From: Mycolicibacterium thermoresistibile
Lineage (GTDB): Bacteria > Actinomycetota > Actinomycetes > Mycobacteriales > Mycobacteriaceae
Direction: 5' to 3'
Length of the DNA stretch: 64,000 nucleotides
Assembly: GCF_900187065.1 (NCBI RefSeq)
Contig: NZ_LT906483.1
Span: 2,294,001-2,358,000 of the forward strand
The number at the start of each line of letters is the position of its first letter. Within the stretch, counting starts at the first letter, position 1. Of the stretch, positions 63,335 to 64,000 are shown piece after piece. The translations under genes and the position numbers were made by a program. The notes under the pieces are model-generated. The model was not told where the DNA came from. It did not search any database and saw nothing but the letters and a program-made list of their open reading frames with translations.

Positions 63335-64000
63335 TCAGAACCGGTAGGTCGTGCAGCCGACCTGCAGACCGGAGCCCACCGTGATGATCAGTCCGATGTC
63401 GCCGGACCGCACCAACCCCTGACCGGTCGCGACCTGGAGGCCGTACGGCAACGCCGACGAGAACGGATCCGCGTCCACCGGCAGATCGACGAACAGCGAA
63501 CTCGACAGGTTCAGCCGCCCGGCGAGTTCGGCCCGGTCCGCGACCGGCAGGAACGGCGGGAACACCGCCGCGATGTCGGTGGGCGCGAGCCCCTCGGTCT
63601 GCAGCAGCTCCTCGACCGCGGCCGGTATGCAATCCAGATAGTGTGCGGTCAACTTCGGATCCCAGTCGATCTGCAACCAGGTCCGACCGTGCCGGTTGCG
63701 GGTGTAGGTGGTCAGCGCATCGGCGTGCTCGGGGTGATGATGGAACACGAACTGGCCGAAACCGACTGTGCCGTCGCCGGATCCGAGAACAACCGCGGAT
63801 CCCATCTCGGTGATGCCCAGCAGGGGAAGCCCGTGGTGTGCGGAACCGGTGTCGTTGTTCTCGATCTCCGACGCGACCACCAGCGCGCCCTGCACATCCC
63901 CGGCCGCCAGCAACTCGCCGGCCACCTGACAGGCGTTGAGGAACCCGACCGCACCATTGAGGACGTCGAAAGCCAACGTCTTCGGGCCGTCGGGGGAGCG
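63335..64000 (-). CDS. KAS III/thiolase-fold protein, probable non-catalytic (5' end outside window)
   Basis: 222 visible residues, running off the right edge. The fold is marked by TLAFDVLNGAVGFLNACQVA, LPLLGITEMGSAVVLGSGDG and, at the end, QGLVRSGDIGLIITVGSGLQ. Where active KAS III proteins have Cys, His and Asn, this sequence has GAVGF (Ala in the Cys position), PPFLPVADR (Phe in the His position) and no GN at the third site. It resembles KAS III family members thought to be structural or to bind rather than condense acyl chains. A link to the 13067 gene is by family only. Confidence 0.75.
   Translation of the reverse strand, partial: RSPDGPKTLAFDVLNGAVGFLNACQVAGELLAAGDVQGALVVASEIENNDTGSAHHGLPLLGITEMGSAVVLGSGDGTVGFGQFVFHHHPEHADALTTYTRNRHGRTWLQIDWDPKLTAHYLDCIPAAVEELLQTEGLAPTDIAAVFPPFLPVADRAELAGRLNLSSSLFVDLPVDADPFSSALPYGLQVATGQGLVRSGDIGLIITVGSGLQVGCTTYRF

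Overview
The window is high-GC actinobacterial DNA from a Mycobacterium-type chromosome, most likely an environmental (Mycolicibacterium-like) species. The signs are a chromosome-partition/translation block in the same order as Rv1708-Rv1713 of M. tuberculosis, a MoxR3-type block ordered like Rv3166c-Rv3162c, a DUF222/13E12 HNH gene, and abundant P450, acyl-CoA dehydrogenase and TetR genes. Genes are dense and many neighbours overlap by 4 bases (ATGA or GTGA). All family names come from reading motifs and from memory; no database search was possible.

Layout. (1) 1-6.5 kb: the end of an MMPL/RND transporter, then an overlapping housekeeping run parA-like, scpA, scpB, rluB, cmk, der. (2) 6.5-8.7 kb: two TauE/SafE (TSUP) permeases, the second behind a 36-codon leader with a Cys-Cys pair, then a strong bidirectional terminator and tRNA-Pro(GGG). 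(3) 8.8-15.2 kb: two paralogous secreted LAS-type metallopeptidase-like genes enclose an acyl-CoA dehydrogenase and a coupled operon KAS III-like, acyl carrier protein, fatty acyl-AMP ligase. This is a candidate undescribed acyl pathway. (4) 15.3-19 kb: a broken acyltransferase, tex, and an MCE remnant. (5) 19-29.7 kb: a catabolic-type cluster (oxidoreductase, two SDRs, two P450s, aldehyde dehydrogenase, an orphan periplasmic-binding-fold protein without signal peptide, broken AveC-like and P450 genes) around a tandem TetR regulator. The same asymmetric 17-base box stands before every transcription unit that starts near the regulator.

(6) 29.7-40.6 kb: an MprF/UPF0104-type membrane protein joined to a pseudokinase, the MoxR/DUF58 operon (first gene frameshifted), two acyl-CoA dehydrogenases, a SnoaL-like protein and an NlpC/P60 peptidase with a repeat-built proline-rich tail. 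(7) 40.7-51.7 kb: a minus-strand nitrogen operon of two DUF1989 proteins, biotin-dependent urea/guanidine carboxylase, an extended allophanate hydrolase, a 2-oxoglutarate/Fe(II) oxygenase, a sodium symporter and a TetR regulator, headed by a CTGTC-N4-GACAG operator of the AmtR type. (8) 51.8-61.7 kb: thioesterase II, acyl-AMP ligase and TetR divergent from P450, P450, SDR, ABC ATPase and FtsX-like permease, with a perfect TTGGGCG-N2-CGCCCAA operator between. (9) 61.7-64 kb: a DUF222 HNH gene with a repeat tract and the end of a KAS III-fold gene whose catalytic residues appear to be lost.

At least five genes are broken (acyltransferase, MCE, AveC-like, P450 fragment, DUF4129), four of them in or beside accessory clusters, which points to ongoing decay and rearrangement.
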